Positions 28,326-37,327 of a DNA stretch of 64,000 nt are shown here, in pieces. This DNA comes from Xanthomonas dyei. GTDB taxonomy: Bacteria > Pseudomonadota > Gammaproteobacteria > Xanthomonadales > Xanthomonadaceae. The notes under the pieces were generated by a model. That model was given only the letters and a program-made list of their open reading frames with translations, did no database searches and was not told the DNA's origin. Made by a program: the position numbers and the translations under genes. Every line of letters begins with the position of its first letter. Position 1 is the stretch's first letter. The DNA is taken from positions 1-64,000 of the forward strand of contig NZ_MDEE01000001.1 of assembly GCF_002939865.1 (NCBI RefSeq), read 5' to 3'.

Positions 28326-28961
28326 ATGAACGAACCGGTCGATCCGCAGCCTGCCCCCTCCTTTCTGCCCATGTCGCGGCGTTTCCGCGGCTATCTGCCC
28401 GTGGTGGTGGATGTGGAAACCGGAGGGTTCGACTGGAACAAGCACGCATTGCTGGAAATCGCCTGCGTGCCGATAGAAATGGATGCCCACGGGCGTTTTT
28501 TCCCTGGCGAAACCGCCAGCGCGCACCTGGTCCCGGCCCCAGGACTGGAGATCGACCCCAAGTCGCTGGAGATTACCGGCATCGTGCTCGATCACCCGTT
28601 CCGTTTTGCCAAGCAGGAAAAGGACGCGCTGGACCATGTGTTCGCGCCAGTGCGCGCCGCAGTGAAGAAATATGGGTGCCAGCGCGCCATCCTGGTCGGG
28701 CATAACGCGCATTTCGATTTGAACTTCCTCAACGCCGCGGTCGCGCGCGTGGAGCACAAGCGCAATCCATTTCATCCCTTCAGCGTGTTCGACACGGTGA
28801 CCCTGGCTGGCGTGGCGTACGGGCAGACCGTGTTGGCGCGTGCTGCGCAGGCGGCCGGTCTGGACTGGAACACCGCCGATGCGCACAGCGCGGTCTACGA
28901 CACCGAACAGACCGCACGGCTGTTCTGCACCATCCTCAATGCCTGGCCCGGGCCTGTTTAG
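28326..28961 (+). CDS. rnt: Ribonuclease T
   Basis: A 211-residue DEDDh 3'-5' exoribonuclease that trims the CCA end region of tRNA and 3' ends of stable RNAs. Exo I has D29 and E31 in VVDVETGG; Exo II is [14 protein letters not shown]; Exo III is [13 protein letters not shown] with the catalytic histidine and aspartate. The basic patch [14 protein letters not shown] preceding Exo I is typical. The second ATG (28326) is chosen to match the family's MNEPVD start; an ATG two codons upstream is also possible. Confidence 0.95.
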   Translation: MNEPVDPQPAPSFLPMSRRFRGYLPVVVDVETGGFDWNKHALLEIACVPIEMDAHGRFFPGETASAHLVPAPGLEIDPKSLEITGIVLDHPFRFAKQEKDALDHVFAPVRAAVKKYGCQRAILVGHNAHFDLNFLNAAVARVEHKRNPFHPFSVFDTVTLAGVAYGQTVLARAAQAAGLDWNTADAHSAVYDTEQTARLFCTILNAWPGPV

Positions 28962-28964
28962 GGC

Positions 28965-29213
28965 TGGGATTGGGCATTTGGGATTCGGGATTGGCAAAAG
29001 CGGGGCGTTTGCGCGGCCGAAAGATCAGCCGGGTGCGGCAGCAACAGAGCAACTACTGCCCACCGCATGACCGCATGCAGCGTTGCCGGGCGTGCGGTTG
29101 GGGCCTTCGTACTTCCTAACCGCCCTACAGGAGCAGCAAAGCGCCAGCCACAGCGCTTTTACGATTCCCGATTCCCGATTCCCCAATCCCCAATCCCGAT
29201 TCCCCAATCCCAG
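28965..29213. repeat. ATTCCC-type inverted repeat pair
   Basis: One arm at 28965-28995 (GCTGGGATTGGGCATTTGGG and onward) and an inverted arm at 29159-29213 (ATTCCCGATTCCCCAATCCC-type units, ending CAATCCCAGC) flank about 160 bases between the converging rnt and diguanylate cyclase stops. No gene lies between the arms. Confidence 0.75.
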
Positions 29214-29215
29214 CT

Positions 29216-32200
29216 CTAACCAGCACAGATCCGGTCGCGCCCTGCGCTCTTGGCTTCGTATAACGCGTGGTCGGCGCGCTGCATCAACGATGAGCCGGTG
29301 TCGTCGTCGCCCAACTCGGCCAGGCCGGCGCTGAAGGTCACCTGCAACCCTTCCACATCGCCCCAGTCGGCGCGCGCATGGAACAGCATGCGAATGCGCT
29401 CGCACAGCAGCTGTGCATCGCTCAGCGCGGTCTCGCCCAACAGCAGCGCGAATTCTTCGCCGCCCAGGCGCGCAGGAAGATCAGAGGTGCGTGCGGCTGC
29501 GGTCAGCAGCTCACCGACGTCATGCAGCACCGCGTCGCCAATGGCGTGCGAGTAGCGGTCGTTGATGCGCTTGAAATGATCGATGTCCAGGATCGCCAGC
29601 ACCAACGGCCGGCCACTGCGACGTGCGCGGCTGATATCGCGCGCCAGCGCTTCGTCGAAGTGGCGACGGTTGGGCAAGCCGGTCAGTGCGTCCTCGTGCG
29701 CCTGGCGCTCGAACACATCGGACTTGATGCGCAGGCGCGTCAACAACTCGCTCTTTTCCTGATTGGCCTGCAGCAGGCGCTGCGCCTGCAGTTGCAGATC
29801 CTGCGTACGCTTGCGCACCAATTCGGCCAGGCGGGCGCTGTGGGTCCTGTAGCGATGCAGCAGCGCCCGATACAGCAGCGCCAGCGCCAGAATCGCGGCC
29901 AACGCCGCAACAAAGCGCACATCGTGGCGTTGCCACCACAGCGGCAGGACATCGAAGGTCCAGCGCGCCTCCTGCGGGCTCCAGGCACCGCCCGGATGGC
30001 GGGCGGCCACGCGCAGGGTGTAGTGCCCCGGCGGCAAGCCGATGAATTCCACGCTGCGCTGCCGGCCACGCGCGATCCACACGTTGTCCAGGCCGTCCAG
30101 ACGGGTGCGGTATTCGATCCGCTCGGACAGCAGGAAACTCATGCCCACATACGAGACATTGATCCGATAGCCGCCAGGTAATTGCGCTTGTTGTCGCCAG
30201 GCCAGCGGGCGGCCGTCCTGTTGCACGCTTTCGATCAGCGGCGGCGGCGGGCGGCGCTCGCGAAACCGCTGCAGGCGCGCCGGGTCCACCGCGCTCACAC
30301 CGCCAGCGGTGACCACCCACAGCGTGCCATCGGCACGTTCGATCATGCTGGGGCCGGAGCTGCCGTTGGCCTGCGCGTTGCCCATGCCGTCGATCTCGCC
30401 ATAGCGCTCGATGGCAAGCTGGCCGCGGCCATCGGCCACCGCATCGAGCGCGGCAAACTCCGTGCGCAGCACGCCGCGATTGCTGCTGATCCACGCATTG
30501 CCCAGCCGGTCGTTAACGAGCTGGAACACCGTGTCCACCGGCATGCCCTGCTCCAGGCCCACGCGTGCAAGCGTGCCGCCGCGCACGCGATACAGACCGC
30601 GATCGGTGGAGATCCACACTGCATCGCCAATCGCCTGGAAACCGAATACGCTGCGCGCGCCGCCCAGGCGCTCCAGGTCCAGCTGCTGCAGCTTGCCGTC
30701 GCGCAACACCGCCGCGCCATCGACCGAGCCGATCCACAGCGCGCCATCGATGCTGGCCAACGCGGTGATCACGCCATCGGGCAAGCCCTCGATCGTCATC
30801 GGCACGCGCTTGCCATTCAGCAGTTGCACTACGCCGCGTTGAGTGGCCAGCCACACCGCAGCGTGCGCATCGATCACGATGGCGCGGATATGACCGCTGG
30901 GGATGCCGTCGGCCTCACCGTAGTGCTGCAGCACGCGGCCATCGCGCAGCACGAAGACGCCGTCGGCATAGGTGCCCACCCATAAGTCGCCCTGCCGATC
31001 GAGCGCCAGACTGAGCACCGACAGCCGGCGTCCCGACGGCGTGGCGACAGGGACCGGCACGATCCGCCCGTCCGGCAGCATGCGATCCAGACCGGCGGTG
31101 CTGGCGATCCACAGACTGCCGTCGCGATCTTCGAGCACTGCGCGGGCATAGTCGCCGCTCATCCCGTCGCGCTGGCTGTAGCTGCTGAACAAGGTCTCGC
31201 GCAAGCGGAACAGACCACCGTTGGCGCCGACCCAGATGCTGCCTTCTGCATCTTCGCGCAGGCTGACGATGCGCCCGGTGGGCAGGCTGCGGCCCGCCGG
31301 CAACTGCTCCACCCCGTGACTGCCGATCCGCAACAGGCCCTGGTTTTCGCTGCCCAGCCACAGATCGCCATTGCGATCCTGCAGCATCGCAGTGAAGTGG
31401 CCCTGCCCCGGCAGCCGATGCACCAGCTCGGCGCGCTCGTCGTGCAGGCGATACAGTTGCTCGCCTGCGACCACCCACACCGTGCCATCCGGAGCGCGAT
31501 ACGGCCACGCCAGGCCCGGTGGCAGGCCGAATGACGCTGGCGCACGATGCATGCGCCCGTCCGGTTCGCGATAGATCAGCCCGTCCAGCGTCCCGATCAG
31601 CAACCGCCCCTGGCCGTCGAACAACATGCGCGGAAAACTGCTCTGCAGCGGCACGCCATCGCGCGGCGGAAAATAGTCGAAACGTCCATCCGGCCACAAA
31701 CACCCAAGCCCGTGCCCTTCGAACAGCAGCCACATCCGGCTTTCGGCATCCATGGTCATCGCGTGGATCAATGCCTGCGGCCACTGGCCCTTGCGTTGCC
31801 ACTGCCGCCACTGCCCATCGACGCCGTGACGCACCAGATTGCCGCGCGCATCGCTCAGCCACAGCGCGCCATCGCGATCCACGTACAAGGCGCTGACGCC
31901 GTTATCGGGCAGGCCCGGGCGCGTGCTGCGATCGATGACGTTGAATTCCAGGCCGTTGTAGCGCACCAGGCCTTCCCAGGTGGCGAACCACAGGTAGCCG
32001 TCGCGGGTCTGGGCGATATCGCGCAGCGAGTTGTGCGGCAGGCCGCTACGCGAACTCCAGCTGTCGATGGCGTAGTCGCGTAATCGCGCGGTCCCGATGG
32101 GTGCGGCGATCGCCGCCAGCGAATACAACGCCAACAGCATGCAGATGCCAGCGCCGAGCCAGCGCCGCCACTGTCCATGCCATCGTGCCGACGCCGTATC

Positions 32201-32248
32201 GGCATCTCTGTTCTCGCCCGTACCGCACGCGCCCACCCCAAGTTTCAT
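29216..32248 (-). CDS. Periplasmic-sensing diguanylate cyclase (two-component-type beta-propeller, Y_Y_Y, GGDEF)
   Basis: A 1010-residue membrane protein. A signal or anchor segment (about 30-50) is followed by some dozen propeller-type repeats, recognised by recurring DGYLWFAT, DGALWLSD and GSIWVGANGGL patterns, and a Y_Y_Y-like domain (IEYRTRLDGLDNVW). Then come one membrane segment (FVAALAAILALALLYRALL), a coiled coil and a C-terminal GGDEF domain. The active site is RLGGEEF, with a product-inhibition I-site RTSD five residues upstream. It should make c-di-GMP in response to a periplasmic ligand, possibly a carbohydrate. No EAL domain. ATG 32248 lacks a ribosome site and the start is uncertain. 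Confidence 0.88.
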   Translation of the reverse strand: MKLGVGACGTGENRDADTASARWHGQWRRWLGAGICMLLALYSLAAIAAPIGTARLRDYAIDSWSSRSGLPHNSLRDIAQTRDGYLWFATWEGLVRYNGLEFNVIDRSTRPGLPDNGVSALYVDRDGALWLSDARGNLVRHGVDGQWRQWQRKGQWPQALIHAMTMDAESRMWLLFEGHGLGCLWPDGRFDYFPPRDGVPLQSSFPRMLFDGQGRLLIGTLDGLIYREPDGRMHRAPASFGLPPGLAWPYRAPDGTVWVVAGEQLYRLHDERAELVHRLPGQGHFTAMLQDRNGDLWLGSENQGLLRIGSHGVEQLPAGRSLPTGRIVSLREDAEGSIWVGANGGLFRLRETLFSSYSQRDGMSGDYARAVLEDRDGSLWIASTAGLDRMLPDGRIVPVPVATPSGRRLSVLSLALDRQGDLWVGTYADGVFVLRDGRVLQHYGEADGIPSGHIRAIVIDAHAAVWLATQRGVVQLLNGKRVPMTIEGLPDGVITALASIDGALWIGSVDGAAVLRDGKLQQLDLERLGGARSVFGFQAIGDAVWISTDRGLYRVRGGTLARVGLEQGMPVDTVFQLVNDRLGNAWISSNRGVLRTEFAALDAVADGRGQLAIERYGEIDGMGNAQANGSSGPSMIERADGTLWVVTAGGVSAVDPARLQRFRERRPPPPLIESVQQDGRPLAWRQQAQLPGGYRINVSYVGMSFLLSERIEYRTRLDGLDNVWIARGRQRSVEFIGLPPGHYTLRVAARHPGGAWSPQEARWTFDVLPLWWQRHDVRFVAALAAILALALLYRALLHRYRTHSARLAELVRKRTQDLQLQAQRLLQANQEKSELLTRLRIKSDVFERQAHEDALTGLPNRRHFDEALARDISRARRSGRPLVLAILDIDHFKRINDRYSHAIGDAVLHDVGELLTAAARTSDLPARLGGEEFALLLGETALSDAQLLCERIRMLFHARADWGDVEGLQVTFSAGLAELGDDDTGSSLMQRADHALYEAKSAGRDRICAG

Positions 32249-32485
32249 CAGACACGACACGCCGGTTGCTGGCGATATGGTAGGCAAAAAGTTGTACCGG
32301 CGCTGCGCGTTTGCGCCAGCTGATGCCAACATGTCTGCTGCGGCGGCGTTGTGCCCGCCCTCGGTGGACACTGTTCGCCAATCACCACACCGCACTCTGC
32401 GTGGATTGCCAGGTGCACGGCTCCGCGCAGCGCACCCATTGCATGCCGGAAGCAGCGCTCGATCGCGCGCTTCAATCCCGCGTAC

Positions 32486-33235
32486 TCAGGCACCAAGACG
32501 CTGGCGCACGGCCTCGAACAGGGTCACGCCGGTTGCGACCGACACGTTGAGGCTTTCGATATCGCCGGGCATCGGAATCTTGACCAGACCATCGCAATGC
32601 TCGCGGGTCAGGCGACGCAGGCCATCGGCCTCGCCACCGAGTACCAACCCGACGTTGCCACGCAGGTCCACGCTGTACAACGACGCCTCGGCCTCGCCGG
32701 CCAGGCCGTACAGCCACACACCCTGCTTCTGCAGGTCGCGCAGGCAGCGCGCCAGATTGGTCACCGCCACCACCGGGATGCGGTCGGCGGCGCCGGCCGA
32801 GGTCTTGCGCACGGTCGCGTTCACCGTGGCCGACTTGTCCTTGGGGATGACCACCGCAGTGGCGCCTGCGGCCGCGGCGCTGCGCAGACAGGCACCGAGG
32901 TTGTGCGGGTCCTGCACGCCATCGAGCACCAGCACCAGCGCGCGACCTTGCGCAGCCTCGACCAGGCCTTCCAGTTCGTTCTCCGCCCACAGCCGTGCGG
33001 CGGCGTAGCGTGCGGCAACACCTTGGTGGCGTACCTGCCCGCCGACGCCGTCCAGCGCCTGGGTGTTGACCCGGCGCACGTCGATCCCCTTGCGGCGCGC
33101 CTGTTCTTCGATCTCGGTCAGACGCGGGTTCTTGCTACCGGCCTCGATCAGGACCTCGCGCACGTTGTCGGCGTCGTTCTCGACGGACGAGGCGACAGCA
33201 TTGACGCCGACGATCCACTGGTTCTGCTTGCTCAT
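32486..33235 (-). CDS. rlmB: 23S rRNA (guanosine-2'-O-)-methyltransferase RlmB
   Basis: A 249-residue SpoU-family enzyme forming Gm2251 in 23S rRNA. An N-terminal substrate-binding domain (1-75) precedes the knotted SPOUT domain, whose three motifs are VQDPHNLGACLRSAAAAG, VGLVLGGEADGLRRL and IPMPGDIESLNVSVATGV. In gammaproteobacteria it usually follows rnr. Here rnr is upstream in the same direction, with the GFA gene in between. Confidence 0.95.
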   Translation of the reverse strand: MSKQNQWIVGVNAVASSVENDADNVREVLIEAGSKNPRLTEIEEQARRKGIDVRRVNTQALDGVGGQVRHQGVAARYAAARLWAENELEGLVEAAQGRALVLVLDGVQDPHNLGACLRSAAAAGATAVVIPKDKSATVNATVRKTSAGAADRIPVVAVTNLARCLRDLQKQGVWLYGLAGEAEASLYSVDLRGNVGLVLGGEADGLRRLTREHCDGLVKIPMPGDIESLNVSVATGVTLFEAVRQRLGA

Positions 33236-33550
33236 TGCGCGGGCATACGAAGAAATGAGGGGGAATGGTAGGGCCTGCGGCCTGCTACGTCACGGCCGGG
33301 GCGTGGATTGCCCGACAAATCGGGCCAAAGTCGTGCCGCAATGCCATTGGCACCTGCGGGCGTCATGCGCCACTGGCTGCAGCGGGCATGCAGCAACCGT
33401 CTCGGCACGCCGGATGTCTTCGCGCTGCGTGAACCGCTATGGATGGCTGCCTGAACGCTTAGCGCGCCGACGTCGGCAACACGCCGCAACGCACCGACAT
33501 CCGCATGTTTGAACACAGCAATGAGCTGCATTGCGAAGCCACATGACCGC
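33236..33550. other. Gene-free interval before rlmB
   Basis: About 315 bases between the GFA stop and the rlmB start with no supported coding region and no strong hairpin with a T tract. No repeat from the families seen elsewhere was found. Confidence 0.5.
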
Positions 33551-34024
33551 TTACACCGGCCACCGCTCGGTGTCGTGATCCGGATGCTGATGCGATACAA
33601 GAGCTGCCTGAAACGCCCATGCAGCCGCGTCGTCCTCGCTCGGGCGTGTCAGCAGCTGCGCCAGGGTATCGACGAACGGCAACTTGCGCTCCAGCCCGTA
33701 CTGAATGTGCGGAGGCAACCGCTCCGGCCTATCGAATGCACCGGCGGCAATCGCCACGCCGTCGGGCGCTTCATAGGTCAACGGCGTCCCGCACTCGGCG
33801 CAAAAGCCGCGCTGTACCACTGACGAGGATGCGAAGCGCTTGGGCTCGCCACGGGTCCAGCGGAACTCGGTGCCGCGCACCGACACCAGCGGCGCGTAAT
33901 ACGCCCCGAAGGCTTTCTGACACATGCGGCAATGACAGATCGATGCGTCATCCAGCACGCCGCGCACATGAAAACGCACGGCACCACATTGGCAGCCACC
34001 GCTGTATTCGCAAGATGCACGCAT
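33551..34024 (-). CDS. GFA-family (CENP-V/GFA domain) zinc protein
   Basis: A 157-residue protein with the three zinc-binding blocks of the GFA family: GGCQCGAVRFHV (12-23), CHCRMCQKAFGA (31-42) and FCAECGTPL (74-82). The founding member is glutathione-dependent formaldehyde-activating enzyme, but most family members, including small ones like this, have no proven reaction. It lies between rnr and rlmB, in the same direction, and interrupts the usual rnr-rlmB pair. Confidence 0.9.
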   Translation of the reverse strand: MRASCEYSGGCQCGAVRFHVRGVLDDASICHCRMCQKAFGAYYAPLVSVRGTEFRWTRGEPKRFASSSVVQRGFCAECGTPLTYEAPDGVAIAAGAFDRPERLPPHIQYGLERKLPFVDTLAQLLTRPSEDDAAAWAFQAALVSHQHPDHDTERWPV

Positions 34025-34158
34025 CGTTTGCCCCTCAGATCAGCGTGTGATGCAAGCCAACGCGTCATACCGGCACGCGGCGGCACTCATGACGCACTTG
34101 CCAACTCGATGCACTGCGGGCAGCCATTCCGGCCGCCCGCAACACCATGCATCCAGCA

Positions 34159-36684
34159 TCAATACGACTTTTTCTTGCGCTTGGTCGGCTTCTCGCGCGG
34201 CGGCAGCGGTGCTTCTGTAGGCGCACCATCCTCTGCCAAACGGAAGTCGATCTTGCGTTCTTCCATGCTGGCCTTGAGCACCAGTACGCGTACCGGATCG
34301 CCCAGACGGAACTCGCGACCACGGCGCTCGCCGCTGAGCGTCTTGCGGATCGGGTCGAACTGGTAATAGTCCTGCGGCAACTGGGTGACATGCACCAGGC
34401 CATTGACCTTGGACTGGGTCAGCTCCACGAACAGGCCGAAGCCGGTCACGCCGCTGATCACGCCATCGAACTGGCCGCCGACATGCTTTTCCATCCAGGC
34501 GGCGCGATAACGCTCGTCCACTTCGCGCTCGGCTTCATCGGCACGTCGCCCACGCTCGGAGCATTGCAGCGACAGCGCCGCCATCTGCCGCGGCGTGTAG
34601 ATGAATTTTTCCGGGCTGGCGCCGGTCAGCGCGTGCTTGATCGCGCGATGCACCAGCAGATCCGGGTAACGGCGGATCGGCGAGGTGAAGTGCGCATATG
34701 CCTCCAACGCCAGACCGAAGTGACCGTTGTTGTCGGGCGAATACACCGCCAGGCTCTGGCTGCGCAGCAGCACCGATTCCAGCAGCGCGGCATCCGGGCG
34801 CGCACGCACCTTCTTCAGCAGCTTGGTGTAATCGCCCGGGCGCACCTTGCTCCACGCCGGCAGGCTGAGCTGGAATTCCTTAAGGAACTCCAGCAGGTCT
34901 TCGTACTTGCTCTCCGGCGGCCGCTCGTGCACGCGATACGGTGCAGGCACATGCACGCCCAGCAGATAGCGCGCGGCTTCCACGTTGGCGGCGATCATGC
35001 ATTCTTCGATCAGCTTGTGCGCGTCGTTCCGCACCAGCATGCCGGCCTGGGTGACCTCACCGGTGTTGTCGAGCACAAAGCGCACTTCGGAGGTTTCGAA
35101 CTCGATTGCACCGCGATGCGTCCGCGCCTTCGACAACACGTTGTACAGCTGATGCAGACGCTGCACCTGCGGCAACAACGGGCCGATGAATGCCTTGGTA
35201 TCGGCATCGTCTTCGCCAACCGCCTTCCAGACCTGGTTATAGGTCAGGCGCGCATGCGAGTTCATCACCGCTTCGTAAAAACGCGAGCCGGTCACTTCGC
35301 CATCGCGGCCCACCTGCATGTCGCAGACAAAGCACATGCGGTCGACCTTGGGCATCAACGAGCAAATGCCATTGGACAGGGTCTCCGGCAGCATCGGCAC
35401 CACGAACCCCGGGAAATACACCGAGGTGGCGCGCTTTTGCGCTTCATCGTCCAGCGGCGTGCCGGGACGCACATAGTTGGACACGTCGGCGATCGCCACC
35501 ACCAGACGGAAACCGTCGGCATTGGGTTCGCAATACACCGCGTCGTCGAAATCCTTGGCGTCCTCGCCATCGATGGTGACCAGCGGCATCTGCCGCAGGT
35601 CCACGCGCCCACCGATCATCTGCGGCTCGACCACCAACGGCACGGCGGCCGCTTGGTCCAGCACTTCCTGCGGGAATTCGTGCGGCAATTCATGGCCATG
35701 GATGGCCATTTCCACCACCAACGACGGCGTCAGCTTGTCGCCCAGCACCGCGATGATCTTGCCGATGGCCGGGCGGCGCGCGTCAGGCGGCGCGATCAGT
35801 TCGCACACCACCAACTGCCCTTCGCGCGCCTCGCCAATGCCGTCCGGCGCAATCTGCACGTTGCGTTGCACGCGCTTGTCGTCCGGGTAGACGTAGGCCA
35901 CGCCATGTTCGTAGAAGAAGCGCCCGATCATGCGCGACATGCGCCGTTCCAGCACGCGTGCGATGGCGCCTTCGCGGCGGCCACGGCGGTCGATACCGGT
36001 CACGTTGGCCAATGCACGGTCGCCGTGCATCACCTTGCGCATTTCGTACGGCGGCAGGAACAGGTCGTCACCGCCCTCGTCCGGCTTGAGGAAACCGAAG
36101 CCTTCCGGATTGGCGATCACCACGCCGGCGATCAGGCTGGTCTGCTGCACCGGCGCGTAGCCGCCGCGACGGTTCTGCACCAACTGCGCCTCGCGCACCA
36201 TCGCCGCCAGGCGCTTGCCCAGCGCCTCGATGCGATCGCTCAGGCCCAGCTGCTCGGCGATCTCTTCGGCGGTCTGCGGGCCGTCGCAGGCTTCCAGCAG
36301 CTGCAGGATGGCCTCGCGGCTGGCGATCGGCTCGGCGTAGCGCAATGCCTCGCGGTCGGCATGCGGGTCCTTGAATCCGGTGTCGGCGACGGCCTGGACG
36401 GTGTCTTTCTGGAAACGTTCCGGCGGCGGCGCGGCCGGACCGCTCTTGCGTGGATGCGGCGCGCGGGGCGCAGCAGGCTCGACTGGAGGTGCCGGCTGAT
36501 CGGACGACGCCTTTGCCGCAGCGCGCTTGTTGGCGGATTTGGTGGACGCACCTGCCGCAGCGCGGACCAGGAAGTCCGGCATCCAGCCCGGCAGTTTTTG
36601 TTGCTCGGCGGTGGTGGACTCGCCCGGGCTGGCGGATTTGCGGCGGCTGGGCCGGTCGGAATCGGGGGTATTTTTCTTTGTCAT
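34159..36684 (-). CDS. rnr: Ribonuclease R
   Basis: An 841-residue processive 3'-5' exoribonuclease. An N-terminal low-complexity, Pro/Ala/Lys-rich stretch (1-90) precedes a helix-turn-helix domain (about 105-160), two cold-shock domains, and the RNB catalytic domain with the metal-binding aspartates in IDGEDAKDFDDAV. A C-terminal S1 domain (FDGVISGVTGFGLFVEL) and a lysine-rich tail (KPTKRKKKSY) follow. RNase R degrades structured RNA and acts in quality control. ATG at 36684 gives MTKKNTPDSD; the extension to 36711 is unlikely. Confidence 0.96.
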   Translation of the reverse strand: MTKKNTPDSDRPSRRKSASPGESTTAEQQKLPGWMPDFLVRAAAGASTKSANKRAAAKASSDQPAPPVEPAAPRAPHPRKSGPAAPPPERFQKDTVQAVADTGFKDPHADREALRYAEPIASREAILQLLEACDGPQTAEEIAEQLGLSDRIEALGKRLAAMVREAQLVQNRRGGYAPVQQTSLIAGVVIANPEGFGFLKPDEGGDDLFLPPYEMRKVMHGDRALANVTGIDRRGRREGAIARVLERRMSRMIGRFFYEHGVAYVYPDDKRVQRNVQIAPDGIGEAREGQLVVCELIAPPDARRPAIGKIIAVLGDKLTPSLVVEMAIHGHELPHEFPQEVLDQAAAVPLVVEPQMIGGRVDLRQMPLVTIDGEDAKDFDDAVYCEPNADGFRLVVAIADVSNYVRPGTPLDDEAQKRATSVYFPGFVVPMLPETLSNGICSLMPKVDRMCFVCDMQVGRDGEVTGSRFYEAVMNSHARLTYNQVWKAVGEDDADTKAFIGPLLPQVQRLHQLYNVLSKARTHRGAIEFETSEVRFVLDNTGEVTQAGMLVRNDAHKLIEECMIAANVEAARYLLGVHVPAPYRVHERPPESKYEDLLEFLKEFQLSLPAWSKVRPGDYTKLLKKVRARPDAALLESVLLRSQSLAVYSPDNNGHFGLALEAYAHFTSPIRRYPDLLVHRAIKHALTGASPEKFIYTPRQMAALSLQCSERGRRADEAEREVDERYRAAWMEKHVGGQFDGVISGVTGFGLFVELTQSKVNGLVHVTQLPQDYYQFDPIRKTLSGERRGREFRLGDPVRVLVLKASMEERKIDFRLAEDGAPTEAPLPPREKPTKRKKKSY

Positions 36685-36763
36685 TGCCCTAATGGTAACC
36701 CCTGCGGTCATGACATGGGCGGCAAGGCTAGCCAGGCCGTTGGCGATTGCTACACATCACCCG

Positions 36764-36792
36764 TTGACAACCCCGCCAGGAGTCTGCAAAAT
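36764..36792 (+). promoter_or_regulatory. Promoter of tRNA-Leu
   Basis: TTGACA at 36764-36769, a 17-base spacer and CAAAAT at 36787-36792. The expected start of transcription lies a few bases before the tRNA 5' end at 36806. Confidence 0.65.
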
Positions 36793-36805
36793 TCGCGGCT
36801 CACCT

Positions 36806-36892
36806 GCCCAGGTGGCGGAATTGGTAGACGCACTAGCTTCAGGTGCTAGCGGGGGCAACTTCGTGGAGGTTCGAGTCCTCTTCTGGGCACCA
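36806..36892 (+). tRNA. tRNA-Leu (anticodon CAG)
   Basis: An 87-base type II tRNA with CCA encoded. Acceptor arms GCCCAGG and TCTGGGC pair. The anticodon stem CTAGC/GCTAG carries loop TTCAGGT with anticodon CAG, reading CUG. A long variable arm (GGGGGCAACTTCGTG region) and the T loop GGTTCGAGTCC are present. Confidence 0.97.
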
Positions 36893-36899
36893 GTTTAAA

Positions 36900-36925
36900 A
36901 AGACCTCCGAGCGATCGGGGGTCTT
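36900..36925 (+). terminator. Terminator after tRNA-Leu
   Basis: An 11-bp stem AAGACCTCCGA/TCGGGGGTCTT with loop GCGA (one G-T pair), 7 bases after the CCA end and followed by CTGGTTT. Confidence 0.75.
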
Positions 36926-37327
36926 CTGGTTTCTGGGGTTTGAAAATGCGGGCGCTGCGGTTGAAGGCCGATGAGGTGATTCAGAGCCGCTAAGAAAACT
37001 TAGCGGGCAGTCGTCGGCCGGATGTGGACGGCGCGCTCAAAATCGCAATGGACGATTGGTAAGTGCCAGTTCCGGGCACCGGCCGCGCCCGCCGGGTGGT
37101 GAGCACAGTCATTTGACTAGCTGCGCTCCGCCGATTGATCCATCGACGTGACCGGATGATCGCGACGCCTACGCGGCCTTGCGCTCCACTTCATCACGAC
37201 CGCCGATCAGAACGACGACCAACGCGTCGCTACCCAGACCTACGGCGCACGCTGCACCACGGTCAAACACCAAGACTTCGAAACGACAGCACCCACCTGC
37301 CTGGCGGGCGCCGCCGTGATGGCTGCC
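36926..37327. other. Gene-free interval
   Basis: No coding region is supported. Family A repeat copy 4 is at 37076-37134 and aligns column for column with 7256-7312. The rest is unrecognised. Confidence 0.55.
37076..37134 (-). repeat. Intergenic repeat, family A, copy 4
   Basis: The plus strand reads GCACCGGCCGCGCCCG, then GGGTGGTGAGCACA and AGCTGCGCTCCGCCG. It is nearly identical to 7256-7312 in the first 32 bases and weaker afterwards. Confidence 0.6.

Noticed and set aside
34147-36849. 900-codon open frame on the plus strand
   Set aside because: It is the antisense shadow of rnr; high GC keeps the opposite frame open. It shows no recognised motif and runs over the tRNA-Leu gene.
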